Below, piece after piece: positions 30,401-40,682 of a stretch of DNA of 64,000 bases; within the stretch, counting starts at the first letter, position 1; each line of letters opens with the position of its first letter. The translations under genes were made by a program, and so were the position numbers. The stretch is taken from NCBI GenBank assembly GCA_947561585.1, contig CANNZV010000422.1, forward strand, positions 1-64,000, written 5' to 3'. This DNA is from Caprella mutica. Lineage: Eukaryota; Arthropoda; Malacostraca; Amphipoda; Caprellidae. The notes beneath the pieces are model-generated. The model had not been told where the DNA came from and did no database searches. It saw only the letters and a program-made list of their open reading frames with translations.

Positions 30401-33400
30401 GGAGGAGACTCTATTGAGATTAGAGGAGACTCTATTGAGACTGGAGGAGACTCTATTGAGATTAGAGGAGACTCTATTGAGACTGGAGGAGACTCTATTG
30501 AGACTGGAGCAGACTCTATTGAGTCTGGAGGAGACTCTATTTAGACTGGAGGAGACTCTATTGAGATTAGAGGAGAATCTATAGAGACTGGAAGAGACTC
30601 TATTGAGACTGGAGGAGACTCTATTGAGACTGGAGGAGACTCTATTTAGACTGGAGGAGACTCTATTGAGACTGGAGGAGACTCTATTGAGATCAGAGGA
30701 GACTCTATTGAGACTGGAGGAGACTCTATTGAGACTGGAGGAGACTCTATTGAGACTGGAGGAGACTCTATTCAGACTGGAGGAAACTCTATTGAGACTG
30801 GAGGAGACTCTATTGAGACTGGAGGAGACTCTATTGAGACTAGAGAAGACTCTATTGAGACTGAAGGAGACTCTATTGAGATTAGAGGAGACTCTATTGA
30901 GACTGGAGGAGACTCTATTGAGATCAGAGGAGACTCTATTGAGACTGGATGAGACTCTATTGAGACTGGAGGAGACTCTATTTAGACTGGAGGAGACTCT
31001 ATTGAGACTGGAGAAGACTCTATTGAGACTGGAGGAGACTCTATTGAGACTGGAGGAGACTCTATTTAGACTGGAGGAGACTCTATTGAGACTGGAGGAG
31101 ACTCTATTTAGACTGGAGGAGACTCTATTGATATTAGAGGAGACTCTATTCAGACTGGGGGAGACTATTGGGACTGGAGGAGACTCTATTGAGACTGGAG
31201 GAGACTATTGAGACTGGAAGAGACTCTATTGATACTGGAGGAGACTCTATTTAGACTGGAGGAGACTCTATTGGGACTGGAGGAGACTCTATTGAGACTG
31301 GATGAGACTCTATTGAGACTGGAGGAGACTCTATTGGGACTGGAGGAGACTTAATTGAGACTGGAGGAGACTCTATTGAGACTGGAGGAGAATCTATTGA
31401 GACTGGAGGACACTTTATTGAGACTGGAGGAGACTCTATTGGGACTGGAGGAGAATCTATAGAGACTGGAGGAGACTCTATTGAGACTGGATGAGACTCT
31501 ATTGAGACTGGAGGAGACTCTATTGAGACTGGAAGAGACTCTATTGGGACTGGAGGAGACTCTATTGAGACTGGAGGAGACTCTATTGAGACTTGAGGAG
31601 ACTCTATTTAGACTGGAGGAGACTCTATTGATATTAGAGGAGACTCTATTGAGACTGGGGGAGACTATTGTGACTGGAGGAGACTCTATTGAGACTGGAG
31701 GAGACTCTATTTAGACTGGAGGAGATTCTATTGGGACTGGAGGAGACTCTATTGAGACTGGAGGAGACTCTATTGGGACTGGAGGAGACTTTATTGAGAC
31801 TGGAGGAGACTCTATTGAGACTGGAGGAGACTCTATTGAGACTGGAGGACACTTTATTGAGACTGGAGGACACTTTATTGAGACTGGAGGAGACTCTATT
31901 GGGACTGGAGGAGAATCAATAGAGACTGGAGGAGACTCTATTGAGACTGGATGAGACTCTATTAAAACTGGAGGAGACTCTTTTGAGACTGGAAGAGACT
32001 CTATTGGGACTGGAGGAGACTCTATTGAGACTGGATGAGACTCTTTTGAGACTGGAGGAGACTCTTTTGAGACTGGAAGAGACTCTATTGGGACTGGAGG
32101 AGACTCTATCGAGACTGGTGGAGACTCTATTGAGACTGGAAGAGACTCTATTGGGACTGGAGGAGACTCTATTGGGACTGGAGGAGACTCTATTGAGACT
32201 GGAGGAGACTCTATTGAGACTGGAAGAGACTCTATTGGGACTGGAGGAGACTCTATTGAGACTGGAGGAGACTCTATTGAGACTGGAGGAGACTCTATTG
32301 AGAGTGGAGGAGACTCTATTGAGACTGAAGGAAACTCTTTTGAGATTAGAGGAGACTCTATTGAGACTGGAGGAGATTATTGAGACTGGAGGAGACTCTA
32401 TTGGAACTGGAGGAAACTCTATTGAGACTGGAGGAGACTCTATTGAGACTATAGGAGACTCTATTGGGACTGGAGGAAACTCTATTGAGACTGGAGGAGA
32501 CTCTATTGAGACTAGAGAAGACTCTATTGAGACTGAAGGAGACTCTATTGAGATTAGAGGAGACTCTATTTAGACTGGAGGAGACTCTATTGAGACTGGA
32601 GAAGACTCTATTGAGACTGGAGGAGACTCTATTGAGACTGGAGGAGACTCTATTTAGACTGGAGGAGACTCTATTGAGACTGGAGGAGACTCTATTTAGA
32701 CTGGAGGAGACTCTATTGATATTAGAGGAGACTCTATTCAGACTGGGGGAGACTATTGAGACTGGAGGAGACTCTATTGAGACTGGAGGAGACTATTGAG
32801 ACTGGAAGAGACTCTATTGACACTGGAGGAGACTCTATTTAGACTGGAGGAGACTCTATTGGGACTGGAGGAGACTCTATTGAGACTGGATGAGACTCTA
32901 TTGAGACTGGAGGAGACTCTATTGGGACTGGAGGAGACTTTATTGAGACTGGAGGAGACTCTATTGAGACTGGAGAAGAATCTATTGAGACTGGAGGACA
33001 CTTTATTGAGACTGAAGGAGACTCTATTGGGACTGGAGGAGAATCTATAGAGACTGGAGGAGACTCTATTGAGATTAGAGGAGACTCTATAGAGACTGGA
33101 GGAGACTCTATTGAGACTGGAGGAGGCTCTATTGAGACTGGAGGAGACTCTATTTAGACTGGAGGAGACTCTATTGAGATTAGAGGAGACTCTATTGAGA
33201 CTGGAGAAGACTCTATTGAGATTAGAGGAGACTCTATTGAGACTGGAGGAGAATCTATTGAAACTGGAGGAGACTCTACTGAGACTGGAGGAGACTCTAT
33301 TTAGACTGGAGGAGACTCTATTGAGATTAGAGGAGACTCTATAGAGACTGGAGGAGACTCTATTAAGACTGGCGGAGACTCTATTGTGACTGGAGGAGAC

Positions 33401-34030
33401 TCTATTGAGATTAGAGGAGACTCTATTGAGACTGGAGGAGACTCTATTGAGATTAGAGGAGACTCTATTGAGACAGGAGGAGACTCTATTGAGATTAGAG
33501 GAGACTCTATTGAGACTTGAGGAGACTCTATTGAGACTGGAGCAGACTCTATTGAGTCTGGAGGAGACTCTATTTAGACTGGAGGAGACTCTATTTGGAC
33601 TGGAGGAGACTCTATTGGGACTGGAGGAGACTCTATTGAGACTGGAGGACACTTTATTGAGACTGGAGGAGACTCTATTGGGACTGGAGGAGAATCAATA
33701 GAGACTGGAGGAGACTCTATTGAGACTGGATGAGACTCTATTGAGACTGGAGGAGACTCTTTTGAGACTGGAAGAGACTCTATTGGGACTGGAGGAGACT
33801 CTATTGAGACTGGATGAGACTCTTTTGAGACTGGAGGAGACTCTTTTGAGACTGGAAGAGACTCTATTGGGACTGGAGGAGACTCTATCGAGACTGGTGG
33901 AGACTCTATTGAGTCTGGAAGAGACTCTATTGGGACTGGAGGAGACTCTATTGGGACTGGAGGAGACTCTATTGAGACTGGAGGAGACTCTATTGAGACT
34001 GGAAGAGACTCTATTGGGACTGGAGGAGAC
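21462..34030 (+). repeat. Higher-order repeat, copy 2 (about 12.5 kb)
   Basis: Partner of the block at 1,713-14,240, in direct orientation and nearly identical, including rare private variants such as the TTAGG-poor block near 32.8-33.6 kb. Differences seen include single substitutions (for example a GAGACTTGAGG at 33,515 where copy 1 has GAGACTGGAGG) and one or two whole-unit indels. The copy runs to within about 250 bp of the right end of the array. Confidence 0.9.
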
Positions 34031-34277
34031 TCTATTGAGACTGGAGGAGACTCTATTGAGACTGGAGGAGACTCTATTGAGAGTGGAGGAGACTCTATTG
34101 AGACTGGAGGAGACTCTTTTGAGATTAGAGGAGACTCTATTGAGACTGGAGGAGATTATTGAGACTGGAGGAGACTCTATTGGAACTGGAGGAAACTCTA
34201 TTGAGACTGGAGGAGACTCTATTGAGACTATAGGAGACTCTATTGAGACTGGAGGAGACTCTATTGAGACTGGAAGA

Positions 34278-35469
34278 CAAAAACATAAGAAAATATTTTA
34301 ACTTTAGCATGATGTACTGTGACCTTTTTGTTAAACTAATGTTAGACGGCAACGAAATTGAAAATAAAATGTATTTGAATTTACTCAAAAAAATTGCAGA
34401 AAATCTTTCAATTAAACTGATATATAAACTAAAAAGTAGTTAAGTTTAAACACAACTATACAAATTGCTATTTTTAACAGTTATTTTAAATTCGATCACT
34501 TACGTGTCTTTCTTCAACCTGTAAAGTACTTCGTGACGAGCTATGACAATTTTCATTAATAGGTTTAATGATTTCATAATTTTCAGTCTTACATTTAGTA
34601 CAGAGAAGAACTGCACAGTTGATTTTTTCTCTTCGAACATTCCCAATATATTACTGAACAACTTTCATTAGCTTCATTGTCAATGTACTTATATTGTAGT
34701 TTAACAATAATGATATCTTTTCCATGTAGCTTTCTTATATTATCGACGCCATTGTGGAAGGGATACGACAACAGTTGTCCTAATGGAGCAAATTTCAGGA
34801 ATCAACTGATTACAAGAGGAATCTTCAGTTACTTTTTCAAGTCGTATAACAAACAGAGATTTGAAGAACCACCGATAGTCTCCTACCTTTTATTGTTACT
34901 TGGTTAAAATTATTTATTATTTCAATTGGTATCTAATTATCAATATCTGCAGTTATCGTGAATATAATTTAAAATAAAGGTTAAGTTTTAACGATTACAT
35001 AGTTTTTCGTATAATTGATTATGTAGAATTGTTGTTAGTTAGATTAAATACTTAAACTTTTTTTAATTTCAGTGATAAGTGAATTCTAAAATAGTGTCAC
35101 AAACTATAACAGGTAAATTAAAAATGTTCTGTAATTTATTTTAAGTAAATTCAAATTAGTTTTACTTTCCATTTCGTGGCTATTTACCATTACTTAAATA
35201 AAACTTGATAAACAATAATATTGAAAAATACATATTTATGTAAATTACATTTCACATCACAATTTATCAATTAAAAACTTAAAATTTACAATCCGCCTGG
35301 CAAAATTCCACACTGGAAAATTTATTATTTAATTTGGCAGAAAATCATACTGATTTCAGGTGAAATTTGACTGTTATTTCCATTTTTTTAGAGACCAAGT
35401 AGGATTTATTTCTATTAAATCATGGAGTTCGATATATATAAGAACCGTTATATTCGTCATCAATATAGA
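34278..35469. other. AT-rich flank of the satellite, no gene seen
   Basis: The satellite stops abruptly inside a unit (the sequence changes after TGGAAGAC) and gives way to unique AT-rich sequence. No terminal repeats, target-site duplication or splice-flanked coding exon was recognised. Short open frames here lack recognisable motifs. Confidence 0.6.
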
Positions 35470-35710
35470 TTACCATAGAGCTCCACTAAAGTGAAATCCT
35501 CTATAGTGAAGACAGTGCCCTGAGTAAGGAAGCATCCTCTATATTGTGAACACATTTCTTTAGTTTGTCATTAAACGGCCATCAGTTTTCTATAACTGAT
35601 GGCCATTTAATGACAGACTAAAGAAATTTTGTTCACTACACAGGATATTTGATTACTCAGGACTATACATTCTCTATACAGGAATTCATTATAGAGGAGT
35701 TACTGTAATT
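35470..35710. mobile_element. Foldback (MITE-like) element, about 240 bp
   Basis: The stretch is a long imperfect inverted repeat with its apex near 35,590. The inner arms, about 35,550-35,586 and 35,595-35,632, are nearly perfect complements around a 6-10 base loop (GGCCATCAGTT pairs with AACTGATGGCC, and TTTCTTTAG with CTAAAGAAA). Weaker pairing continues outwards through CCTGAGTAAG/TTACTCAGG and TCCTCTATA/TATAGAGGA to ATTAC...GTAAT termini. It resembles a non-autonomous foldback DNA transposon. No clear target-site duplication was identified. Confidence 0.7.
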
Positions 35711-36157
35711 TAATTCTAAAATCAAAAGAAAAAGTAATGACCTTAAACTAATCATTTTCTTTGATAAAGTGAGTTATCGGATAGTTTATCATTTTCATTC
35801 ATATGAGAAACAAAATGTGTAATAAGTGACAGTGTGAATGGCTAAACAGCTTTTCTGACAGAGTCTAGGTGATCAAGCGATCGGTTGTGCTAACGATGAG
35901 CTTTAAAATGAAATTTTTGGGTTGATAATAATACAAAGAAAAAACAAAACAAATTCATATTAATCAACTAATATCTCAATAATAGGGTCTTATAGAATTA
36001 AAAGAATAAATGTCAATATTTCACTAAAACATGAAATTGCAGATGATTATCAAAATACTTAAAATACAAAGAAGAAAGTAGCATAATAATTTGATATGCA
36101 TGTCAAATTTTAATAATTGAATGTGAATGACATTAACTATTTCATTAAAAGAATGAT

Positions 36158-36420
36158 ATTACAATTGATTAAGAACCCAACTAACTAAAACATTGGAATT
36201 ACAATTGATTAAGAACATAACTAACTAAAATATTGCAATTACAATTGATTAAGAACCTAACAAACTAAAATATTGGAATTATAATTGATTAAGAACATAA
36301 CTAACTAAAATATTGGAATCACAATTGAATATGAACCTAACTAACTAAAATAATGTAATTAAAATTGATTATGAACCTAACTAATTCAAATAAAGTAATT
36401 ACAATTGATTGTGAAAATAG
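36158..36420. repeat. 40-bp tandem repeat, about 6.5 copies
   Basis: The motif ACAATTGATTAAGAACC followed by TAACTAACTAAAATATTGG recurs with exact 40-bp spacing (starts at 36,161, 36,201, 36,241, 36,281, 36,321, 36,361 and 36,401), with substitutions increasing to the right. One detached copy lies near 36,484-36,533. It sits about 500 bp beyond the innexin stop codon. Confidence 0.9.
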
Positions 36421-36904
36421 TCAACATGATATCATCTACAAGTCAAAATTAGAAAATTGACATTAAAATGAAATATTCAGCACTAAAATATTGTAATTAC
36501 AATTGATTATGAACCTAACTAACTAAAAAGAACATTTCAATGCTCAAATTTTATCAACAATTACAACAATCAATAAACTTATAAATTAAGAGAAAAAATG
36601 TCAAAATTAAACTAAGAGATAAAAATTACAGTTAAATTACTTGCAGTGCACTTGAAAAAGAAACATTATCTTATGTTTTTCATGTCAAAATTGATAATTG
36701 ACAATAATCCATTAAAAGATTGGAATTACAGTTAATTATATTTGAAAAACCTAACTACCTATAGTGCACCAAAAGTAGATATAATTTTATTTGAAGGTCA
36801 AAATGAGATACTAATTCTAATGACAAAAAGAAACGAACAGAAAAACTAAGTACTAAACAAACAAAACACACCTAATAACATGAAAAAGAAATAATAATTA
36901 CAGC
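36421..36904. other. Innexin 3' flank / probable 3' UTR
   Basis: Unique AT-rich DNA downstream (minus-strand sense) of the innexin stop, with one detached copy of the 40-bp repeat. On the minus strand an AATAAA hexamer at 36,786-36,791, about 115 bases after the stop, is a candidate polyadenylation signal. In DNA this AT-rich the hexamer alone is weak evidence. Confidence 0.4.
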
Positions 36905-38113
36905 TTATTCAATACAGATTGCTTTGTGTTTATTGGACACAGCGGACATCTGCATATTCTTGGAAAGATGGCCTCTAGTTTTCGGCCTCCTTACTGCCGG
37001 TGCTGGCTGGTCAGGAACATCGATATCTTTTTCCAAAGAAAGATTTCTATTTGCAGGAGACTTGTAGAAGAGAGTCCTCAACAAATCGTAATAAGTGTGA
37101 GGAGAGAAGGAAGACTTCATTCTGTACAGAAGGAAAAAGTCTCCGAAAGAAATATCATTCAACCTTTCGTTGATACCTTCGATCTCTTCTTTCTTAGCTT
37201 TCAACGGTTTGGTGAAACGGAGCAACTGAAGGCGTAGTTTTGGCACGAAGAACAACGAGAGATAGACGATGTAGAGAATTCCAATGACGGATGTTGCTAT
37301 CATCCACACCCAGAGGACAATGAAGTACTTCTCATAGAGTTCCATGTAAGTCAGATGACAACCGTATCTCTCGGTTCTGGCATTTGTCAGCTTGTTGAAG
37401 GGAGTGATTTCGCATTGGGCAAATGGTGGAAATCTCAAGGAGAGTTCATCCTGGAAATTGATGATATCTCTGTTGAAAGGATATGTTGCGTATCCTAAAT
37501 CCTTAAATTTCCCCAAGAACACGAAGTCAATTACAAAGTAGCAGAAGAAGTTGATGGCCACAGCTACAATGTGTATCAAGAAACTCATGACGAAAACATT
37601 GTTGTGTGTTCCGCTGTTGACCATGTAGTATTGGCAGGCTTCCTTGTAGCTCACTTCTTCCTTGGGTGAGGCGAGAAGGTCGAAGAGTTTCTTAACCTTA
37701 GGATTCTCAGCTCTTTTGCTCATCTTATGAGGAATATAAAAGACTAGAGCAATGAGGAAGAGCACCCAGTGAACCCATCTGTAGAAGAGTAGGTAAGTCT
37801 TTCCAGAGATAAATCCATTGGCATCTTCAACATAGAGATAAGATGCACAGATGTTGAGGTAATCTGGTCTGATTTGCGAGTCTGCATTGTACTTGCTGGT
37901 GCAGGTGAGGATGTCTTTATTCCACCAAGAGTAGGAAATGGCGGCATATCCTCCAAAAATCAGCCAGAAGGTGTAGGTGTAGAACAGCTTGAGGACTGGG
38001 CTGTCGCAAAGACCCACACCGGCAGAAACTGTCTTCTTGTTGAAGGCATTCATTACTATGCCTCCAATGTTTTTCAGCAGGTCAAACTGCCTGGTTGTTG
38101 GTCCTAATCCCAT
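36905..38113 (-). CDS. Innexin (gap-junction channel protein), 402 residues
   Basis: Innexins form the hexameric hemichannels of invertebrate gap junctions in the plasma membrane and pass ions and small molecules between cells. The sequence shows the family plan: a cytoplasmic N-terminus; four hydrophobic segments at about residues 42-63, 107-127, 172-200 and 262-290; two cysteines in each extracellular loop (C71 and C89; C234 and C252, both C-X17-C); and an FYRWV motif at 110-114, at the place of the usual YYQWV. The stretch GDFFLLY near 324-330 matches the family's GDWFLLYLL region. The C-terminal tail (about 350-402) is basic and not recognised. Length is normal for the family. The coding sequence has no intron. 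ATG at 38,113 is the first in-frame start and lies 14 bases after a splice acceptor. The protein is divergent from the insect innexins I know, so no orthology number is given. Confidence 0.93.
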   Translation of the reverse strand: MGLGPTTRQFDLLKNIGGIVMNAFNKKTVSAGVGLCDSPVLKLFYTYTFWLIFGGYAAISYSWWNKDILTCTSKYNADSQIRPDYLNICASYLYVEDANGFISGKTYLLFYRWVHWVLFLIALVFYIPHKMSKRAENPKVKKLFDLLASPKEEVSYKEACQYYMVNSGTHNNVFVMSFLIHIVAVAINFFCYFVIDFVFLGKFKDLGYATYPFNRDIINFQDELSLRFPPFAQCEITPFNKLTNARTERYGCHLTYMELYEKYFIVLWVWMIATSVIGILYIVYLSLFFVPKLRLQLLRFTKPLKAKKEEIEGINERLNDISFGDFFLLYRMKSSFSPHTYYDLLRTLFYKSPANRNLSLEKDIDVPDQPAPAVRRPKTRGHLSKNMQMSAVSNKHKAICIE

Positions 38114-38127
38114 TTTGGATTGTGAGG
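38114..38127 (-). other. 5' UTR part of the innexin coding exon, with splice acceptor
   Basis: On the minus strand a pyrimidine-rich tract ending TTTCTATTTCAG (acceptor AG at 38,129-38,128) lies directly upstream of the start codon. It leaves 14 untranslated bases (starting CCTCACAATCC) before the ATG. This implies at least one intron in the 5' UTR. Confidence 0.7.
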
Positions 38128-38606
38128 CTGAAATAGAAAAAAAGATGTTACAATCTCATTTGATTTTAATGGTTTATGCAATTAGCAACAAATGACGGAA
38201 ACTAGACTGAAAACTAAACATTTTACAGGATTGAAAATAATCTATTGTATTTGACGTTCAAAATGTTCTTATAAAGTAAAAGATATATTTCTATTTATTC
38301 AATTATCCTCTAATCAAATATTCTAAATTGATTCATTTGCAATTATTTCTATAATAAATATGATAATAAATTATTTTCAAGAAGTGATTTAGTATTATAG
38401 AAATTGTCAACAATATTAAAAGTATGGAAAAAAAAACAACTAAGACGACTTTGAAACTGGAATTGATTTCAGTCTCTTTTAATGATATTATTATTTAATA
38501 TTGTTATAATATAGTTCATTTATTTAGGCAGATTTCAAGGATATGTACCATAAATTATAAATTAATCAACAACTATTACGGAAGTAAAGAAATAAAAATA
38601 ACTCAC

Positions 38607-38685
38607 CTTAATCAACTAAGAAAAATGTCCAAAATGTAATTCACCGTCAAGGTAGGTTTCAAATCGTGAACTCGTTGAAAATGAT
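38607..38685 (-). other. Probable non-coding 5' exon of the innexin gene
   Basis: A 79-base segment on the minus strand is bounded by an acceptor (TTTTTGTTTCAG before 38,685) and a strong donor (AAG followed by GTGAGT, donor starting at 38,606). No ATG-led frame of use was seen in it. Its position about 480 bp upstream of the coding exon suggests a 5' UTR exon. Transcript data would settle this. Confidence 0.55.
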
Positions 38686-38929
38686 CTGAAACAAAAAAAA
38701 CATTATTAGAAAAAGTTAACTAATAAATAATTTGAATGAAGTGAAATAATAAAACTAATTTACCTTCAAAGCATAATAAAAGAGTTACAAATAATATTAT
38801 TTATTGATTTAGTCAATTATCATATATTAATGTATTCAATTATCATATATTTATGTAATCTATCATAGATTCAAGCTGCCAATGTTCTTATATTTTAAGT
38901 AATCAATTATCTTATAATATATCATCATA
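38686..38929. other. Intron sequence, no element recognised
   Basis: AT-rich, with a short direct duplication of about 23 bp (ATTCAATTATCATATAT) near 38,812-38,858. Nothing else was recognised. Confidence 0.5.
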
Positions 38930-39395
38930 CTAGTGGTTACCCGTGCAAAATGCACGGAAATGTTCGTATATAATATTTAAGGACGTTTCTTATTGTTTTT
39001 AGCATTTCACATCCAATTCTCCATTTCATTTCACATTATACCAGTAAATAGAAATATTCTCCCCCGTGACGTCATCAATTTGTGTAGATTCGTAGAATGA
39101 TATCGTATAAATCATAATTATTATATAATATAGTATATAAATTACTTCAACTTACAAAATATTAAACATTATTCAAATAATCACATTATGAATAGTAAAA
39201 TATGTAGCAACATCGATTATTTCAAAGATTGATATAATTATAAATAGGTATGTATCAGTGGAAAATAAATAAATATGTACCTACCAACCCATATTTACAA
39301 ATATTGAATACTCTAATGAACATCTAAATTACATAGGAATATATGTAATATATTTATTCTGTATTGTTTATATTTGAGGACATTACTTTCTGATT
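38930..39395 (-). mobile_element. Helitron 3'-terminal fragment
   Basis: Read on the minus strand, the fragment ends with a 7-bp-stem hairpin (CCGTGCA / TGCACGG, loop of three), about ten further bases and CTAG, followed by T, the canonical Helitron 3' end and insertion site. About 460 bp match the 3' part of the complete copies at 43,110, 44,253 and 60,985, including the conserved TGACGTCA at 39,067-39,074. Homology then stops, so the 5' part is missing here. The non-autonomous family carries no Rep/helicase gene. Confidence 0.8.
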
Positions 39396-39886
39396 TTGGT
39401 CATACGCCAAGTAACAATTTATGTCCGGAATACATCCCGTGGAATTCCTTATCGCACATCCCCTGTATTTCAGGTGCAGAGTTCGAGAGGTGTTCCGTTT
39501 TTGTAAAGTGCGGAGGAACTCCTCTTAGGAGCTAACCTGGTGTTCCGCAGAGGATATGTAATGTTCGGGGAGGACGTGATAGGGATGTTCGGTACTGCTT
39601 TATAGGATATAAATGGAACATCCGGAGGAGTTCCGTATCGCAATACTTTTTATTTTGGATGGCCTGTTGCTTACTAGGCTTTGTAGACTACATATTATAC
39701 TTATTAGGATAATGAAAATTGTAGTAAACAGAAGTCACTTTATTTAACTATACTCATGAATGTTAACTTAAATGAATAAATATTATGCATATTAACTATC
39801 ATTTAATGTAACTAAAAAACAAAGATTGAGAGTAAAGTTTTCAAAATGATATTGAACCTACTATATTTCTGAATAAAATAAAGTAG
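39396..39886. other. Unique insert between Helitron pieces, GC-richer core
   Basis: Not homologous to the Helitron copies. At 39,420-39,640 it is GC-richer than its surroundings and has several GGAGTTCC/GGAACTCC and ATGTTCGG/CGGAATAC-type motifs in both orientations. The sequence is not a recognised gene or element. A comparable GC-richer patch lies at about 41,985-42,085. Confidence 0.4.
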
Positions 39887-40493
39887 TTAAAGGTCCCCTC
39901 CAAGCAAATATTTTAATTGCCTTATTCAACGAGGCTAATGTTTCTTATCATTTTGCTGCAAACCACATCGAATTTGGTAGCATATTTTTAATTTTATATG
40001 CTTTTAAAGATTTTTATAATCAAAACTCTACAAAACCTATTTTACTTCCGACTTACTAATTAAGAAAATTTCAGTGTGAAGAAAAAGAATGTACACCATT
40101 TGTTTTGATTGTAAACTATGTATTAGGTTTAATAAATCCATTTAATATTCGTGTAAATGTATAAAATTGAATGAACTTATAATAGAAACGTTTATATACT
40201 ATAGGAAACAATTGATATCTAAAATAATTTAAATAAAGGCCGTAAACGTATGGTTTGTTTATTTAATTCAAATTTGTAATCAAAACAAAGAGTGTACAAT
40301 CTTCTTCTTGAGCATCAGATTAGTGATTCGCTTAATTGTTGCTCACAGAGTATTAAGAAACTTTAAAAACAAATATTAAAATATATACTGAACCGAATTG
40401 TATGCGGTTTGCAGAATAATGATCGTAGACCTTAGTTCTATAATATTATGTTATAAACTCATTTTTTTCCCGGAGCCTGGAGAGGACCTTTAA
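39887..40493. mobile_element. TTAA-flanked foldback MITE (piggyBac-like), about 600 bp
   Basis: TTAA at 39,887-39,890 and at 40,490-40,493 bracket an element with imperfect terminal inverted repeats: AGGTCCCCTCCAAGC on the left, and AGGTCCTCTCCAGGC when the right end is reverse-complemented. Further inverted homology runs inward: CTGCAAACC(A/G)CAT and TTGTTTTGATTGTAA in the left half match reverse-complemented parts of the right half. The whole element can therefore fold back. TTAA target duplication is the hallmark of piggyBac-superfamily transposition. No transposase is encoded. Confidence 0.82.
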
Positions 40494-40682
40494 AGGAAAA
40501 TGTTCATGTCTATAAAATTTTAATCTGCCTTGGTATATGAAATTATTGTAGATTACGGAAGAACGTAATGAAAAAATAAACAAGAGAGATGTATTCTTTT
40601 ATTGTATCTAGATTCTAATACAATTATAAAATTCGTTAAAATATAATTAACAATGAATAGAGTAGCTAGGTTTCGCTCAAAC

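Larger units (their letters stand above)
1..34277 (+). repeat. Giant 21-bp minisatellite array with higher-order structure
   Basis: About 34.3 kb of head-to-tail copies of a 21-bp unit, a 10-base half GAGACTGGAG followed by an 11-base half GAGACTCTATT, roughly 1,600 copies, all in one orientation. The array is already under way at base 1, so its true length is unknown. Common variants replace ACTGG by ATTAG or ATCAG, GAGGAG by GATGAG, and the TTGAG junction by TTTAG, TTCAG, TTGGG or TATAGAG. Occasional units lack two bases (GAGACTATTGAG), which shifts the phase. The plus strand is purine-rich, and the unit is about 48% GC against clearly AT-richer flanks. Frames read as LRLEETL or ETGGDSI (plus) and SSLNRVS (minus) stay open only because 21 is a multiple of three; TAG codons and phase shifts break them every few hundred bases. 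I see no gene inside it. Confidence 0.98.

Noticed and set aside
1..34277. Dozens of open frames of 60-292 codons on both strands with leucine-, serine- or glycine-rich repeats
   Set aside because: All are products of a 21-bp repeat that keeps frames open. They start and stop at unit variants, overlap each other on both strands and have no promoter, splice or non-repeat domain.
1..34277. CRISPR-like array
   Set aside because: Repeats are directly contiguous with no unique spacers, the setting is eukaryotic, and no cas gene is near.
34677..34907. 76-codon plus-strand frame with a hydrophobic start
   Set aside because: The hydrophobicity follows from AT-rich codons. No motif or gene context was seen.
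36926..38195. Plus- and minus-strand frames of 68-103 codons overlapping the innexin
   Set aside because: These are shadows in other frames of the clearly recognisable innexin coding sequence.
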